This document shows, piece after piece, positions 15,084 to 17,493 of a stretch of DNA of 17,493 nt (position 1 is the first letter of the stretch; every line of letters starts with the position of its first letter). Where the stretch lies: contig JACPAP010000234.1 in NCBI GenBank assembly GCA_016180765.1, positions 1 to 17,493 on the forward strand, given 5' to 3'. The notes beneath the pieces are model-generated. The model worked only from the letters and a program-made list of their open reading frames with translations. It ran no database searches and was not told the origin of the DNA. Made by a program: the position numbers and the translations under genes. Source of the DNA: Gemmatimonadota bacterium. Its GTDB lineage: Bacteria > Gemmatimonadota > Gemmatimonadetes > Gemmatimonadales > GWC2-71-9.

Positions 15084-17493
15084 TTGGCTCTGTCTCGGCG
15101 CGAGTTCGTACAGGCGTCCGCCGGCGCGGGTACCGCGCTCGGCTCGCTGGTCGGGCTGGGCCTGAGTCTCAAGCCCGCGACGGCCCGGGCGCAGACCCTC
15201 CGAATCCAGGAAGCCAAGGCCACGCCCAGTGTCTGTCCGTATTGTTCCGTGGGCTGCGCCACCATCGTCCATACCATCGAAGGCGAGATCGTCAACATCG
15301 AGGGCGATCCGCGGAGCCCGCACAACGAAGGCTGTCTCTGTCCCAAGGGCGCGGCCATCTACCAGCTCCACAAGAATCCCAACCGCGCCACCAAGGTGCT
15401 GCACCGCCGGCCCGGCGCCACCGAATGGGAGGAGGTCGACCTCGACTGGGCCATGGACCGCGTGGCGGAGCTGGTGCAGCGAACCCGGGACGAGACCTTC
15501 GTCGAGCGGCTGAGCGACGGGACCCTGGTCAACCACACCACGGCGATCTTCTCGCTGGGCGGCGCCACGCTCGACAACGAGTGGAATCACCTCCAACAGA
15601 AGCTGATGCGAGGGCTGGGGATCGTCGCCATCGAAAACCAGGCCCGCATATGACACTCCTCTAGCGTCCCCGGTCTGGGGACCCGGCTCGGTCGCGGCGC
15701 GGCGACCCTCTACCCGCGCAACCTGGAGCTCTCCGACTGCATCGTGATCGAGGGCTCCAACATGGCCGAATGCCATCCGGTGGCCTTCCGCTGGCCCATG
15801 AAGGCCAAGGTGGAGCACGAGGCCAAGCTCATCCACGTCGATCCCCGCTTCACCCGGACCAGCGCCATGGCGGATATCTACGCCCCGGTGCGGGCCGGCG
15901 CCGACATCGCGTTCCTCGGTGGGTTGATCAACTACGTCCTGAACAGCCAGCGGTGGAACACCGACCCATTTTTCCAGGAATACGTGGTCAACTACACTAA
16001 CGCGGCCACCATCATCTCCGAGGCCTTCCAGGACACCGAAGACCTGGACGGCGTCTTCTCCGGCCTGGTGCAGTACACCGGCAACAAGAAGGACTGGCCG
16101 TTCGATGGCTTCGTTGGGCAATACGACCCGGGGAGCTGGCAGTACGCCAGGTGGCCTGGTCCCCCCCGCGCGCCGCGCACCGCGCACCGCGCGCCGTTCG
16201 ACGAAGTCATCGGTTCGCTGCGACGGTCACCGGCCCTGCGCGACGAGAGCCTTCAGCACCCGCGCTGCGTCCTTCAAATCGTCAAGCGCCACTTCAGCCG
16301 GTACACCCCGGACATGGTGGAGCGGGTCACGGGCTGTCCCCAGGAGACGTTTCTTCAGGTCGCCGACACCGTCCTCGCCAACTCAGGTACCGATCGCACC
16401 ACCGCCTGGGTCTACGCCGTGGGCTGGACCCAGCACACCTACGGCCCGCAGATGATCGGCTGCTGCGCCCTGCTGCAGCTCTTGCTGGGGAACATCGGAC
16501 GGCCGGGCGGGGGCGTCATGGCGCTCCGGGGGCACGCCTCGATCCAGGGCTCGACCGACGTGCCGACTCTCTACCACAGCATCCATGGTTACATGCCGGC
16601 GCCGTCCGCGTTGAAGCGGCACGGAACCCTGCGCGAGTACCTCGCCTCGGAGGCGAGTGCCACGGGCTACTGGGCCAACATGCCGAAGTTCCTGGTGTCC
16701 TACCTCAAGTCCATGTACGGGGACGCGGCGCGGCCCGAGAACGACTTCGGCTACCACTGGCATCCCAAGATCAGCGGCGACCACTCGCACATGCCCATGT
16801 TCGTCGCCATGGCCCAGGCCCAAGTGAAGGGAATGCTCTGCATCGGTCAGAACCCGGCCACCTCGCTCAACGCCAGCCTGGAGCGGAAGGGCCTGCGCAA
16901 CCTCGACTGGTTGGTGGTGAAGGACAACTTCATCACCGAGACGGCCGCGTTCTGGTATCGCGCGCCGGAGGTCCAATCCGGCGAGGTCCAGCCCGAAGAC
17001 ATTCACACCGAAGTGTTCTTCTTCCCGTCCGCGCAGGTCGCCGAGACGGAGGGCAGCTTCACCAACACCCAGCGGATGTTGCAGTGGCACTTCCGGGCCG
17101 CCCAGCCGCCAGGCCAGTGCCGCTCCGATCCGTGGTTCACCTATCAACTCGGGCTCAGACTCAAGCGCATCTACGCCACCAGCGAACTGCCGCGCGATCA
17201 AGGCATCAAGAACCTCACGTGGGACTTCGAGCCCGACGTGCCCGCCCTGCCCGGCGAGCCCGACGTCCAGAAGGTCCTGCGTGAGATCAATGGCTACTAC
17301 ACGGGCGCGCCCGATCGCCATCTCGCGGGCTTCGCCGATCTCGAGGATGACGGCTCCACCCCCTGCGCCTCGTGGATCTACTGCGGCGTGTTCCCCAACC
17401 CGGACCAAAACCTCGCCATGCGCAAGGAGCCCGATCCACCGGGCGTGATCGGGGGCGCCCACCTCAACTGGGGGTGGGCGTGGCCGGCGAACC
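15084..17493 (+). CDS. Selenocysteine-containing periplasmic formate dehydrogenase, catalytic (alpha) subunit, 3' end cut by window
   Basis: Oxidises formate to CO2 at a molybdenum or tungsten bis-MGD centre, passing electrons through a [4Fe-4S] cluster, by homology to FdnG/FdoG. TTG start; twin-arginine motif SRREFVQ gives Tat export. The cluster motif is CPYCSVGC (Cys51, 54, 58) plus Cys86 in GCLCPKG. Codon 190 is TGA (15651-15653), read as selenocysteine in ENQARI-U-HSS; FdnG has Sec196 in ARV-U-HGP. Downstream family sequence continues in frame: LGRGAATLY, AECHPVAFRWPMKAK, DETLQHPR-like DESLQHPRC, GNIGRPGGGV, LRGHASIQGSTD and EGSFTNTQRMLQWH. About 803 codons are present; the family has roughly 1000. 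Oddities: a low-complexity Pro/Arg stretch at 16162-16194, and no Cys alternative to Sec. Beta and gamma subunits and selABCD are not in the window. Calling it a frameshifted pseudogene would be wrong because no frame change is needed. Confidence 0.94.
15651..15653 (+). other. In-frame TGA read as selenocysteine (Sec190)
   Basis: The codon lies between GCC CGC ATA and CAC TCC TCT, matching the active-site context of FdnG-type enzymes. Protein homology continues without a frame change on both sides, and a hairpin of SECIS type follows immediately. Confidence 0.93.
15654..15688 (+). promoter_or_regulatory. Bacterial SECIS hairpin directing selenocysteine insertion
   Basis: GTCCCC (15666-15671) pairs perfectly with GGGGAC (15677-15682) around the loop GGTCT (15672-15676). 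Three more pairs (AGC 15663-15665 with GCT 15686-15688) extend the stem across a three-base bulge on the 3' side. Eighteen bases separate TGA from the loop, the same as in E. coli fdhF as I recall it, which also has a GGUCU loop bound by SelB. The bulged U of the E. coli 5' stem is not seen here. Confidence 0.88.
16162..16194 (+). repeat. C7 run and four tandem 7-base units inside the formate dehydrogenase gene
   Basis: A run of seven C (16162-16168) leads into CCGCGC(G/A) repeated four times (16167-16173, 16174-16180, 16181-16187, 16188-16194). It encodes a Pro/Arg/Ala-rich stretch between YDPGSWQY and the conserved DESLQHPRC region, which I recall as a length-variable loop in this family. 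A copy change would shift the frame. Confidence 0.8.

Noticed and set aside
15084..15653. A separate 189-residue molybdopterin oxidoreductase fragment or frameshifted pseudogene
   Set aside because: The TGA is in frame with the downstream homology, sits at the known selenocysteine position and is followed by a SECIS hairpin; no frame change is needed.
16151..17284. 377-codon plus-strand open frame inside the formate dehydrogenase gene
   Set aside because: Different frame from the conserved enzyme sequence; Arg/Pro-rich and without motifs.

Overview
This is a high-GC bacterial chromosomal window, densely coded, with no rRNA, tRNA, CRISPR array or insertion sequence that I could see. The protein set (many Tat or lipoprotein-exported hydrolases, a D-aminoacylase of the LSH type, short lipoproteins rich in R/D/S, GTG and TTG starts) fits a soil or sediment heterotroph of the Gemmatimonadota kind. 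That placement is recalled family resemblance, not a measured phylogeny.

Layout. Minus strand 1-1465: malonyl-CoA-synthetase-like acyl-CoA ligase, cut by the window edge. A short gap with an inverted array of CGCAGAG units (1511-1616) separates it from a divergent exported S9 serine peptidase (1690-3744). The peptidase converges on a minus-strand two-domain protein, NagB-like sugar isomerase/deaminase fused to a PIG-L deacetylase (3758-5566). Divergent from that is an exported family 9 glycoside hydrolase (5728-7539). Then comes a long same-strand run: two D-aminoacylase paralogues overlapping by 4 bases (7661-9334, 9331-11055), a GreA/GreB-type factor (11095-11577), a Tat-exported class V aminotransferase-fold PLP enzyme (11632-12936), an M20 metallopeptidase (12952-14430), a small lipoprotein (14441-14671) and a 107-residue protein of unknown function (14682-15005). 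The last gene (15084 to the edge) is the catalytic subunit of a periplasmic formate dehydrogenase.

Main discovery. The formate dehydrogenase gene has an in-frame TGA at 15651-15653, exactly where FdnG/FdoG-type enzymes carry selenocysteine. Eighteen bases downstream lies a 6-bp perfect hairpin closed over a GGTCT loop, the same loop and spacing as I recall for the E. coli fdhF SECIS. The frame stays open with family-typical sequence on both sides to the window end. Simple annotation would split this into a 189-residue fragment and a headless remainder; it should be read as one selenoprotein.

How the genes may work together (inference). Much of the window looks like exported degradation of peptides, N-acyl-D-amino acids and amino sugars: S9 and M20 peptidases, two D-aminoacylases, an exported PLP enzyme, GH9 and the NagB/PIG-L fusion. 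Two enzymes lack a residue that is catalytic or metal-binding in characterised relatives: L79 replaces the first metal-site His in the first D-aminoacylase, and T138 replaces an active-site Asp in the NagB domain.
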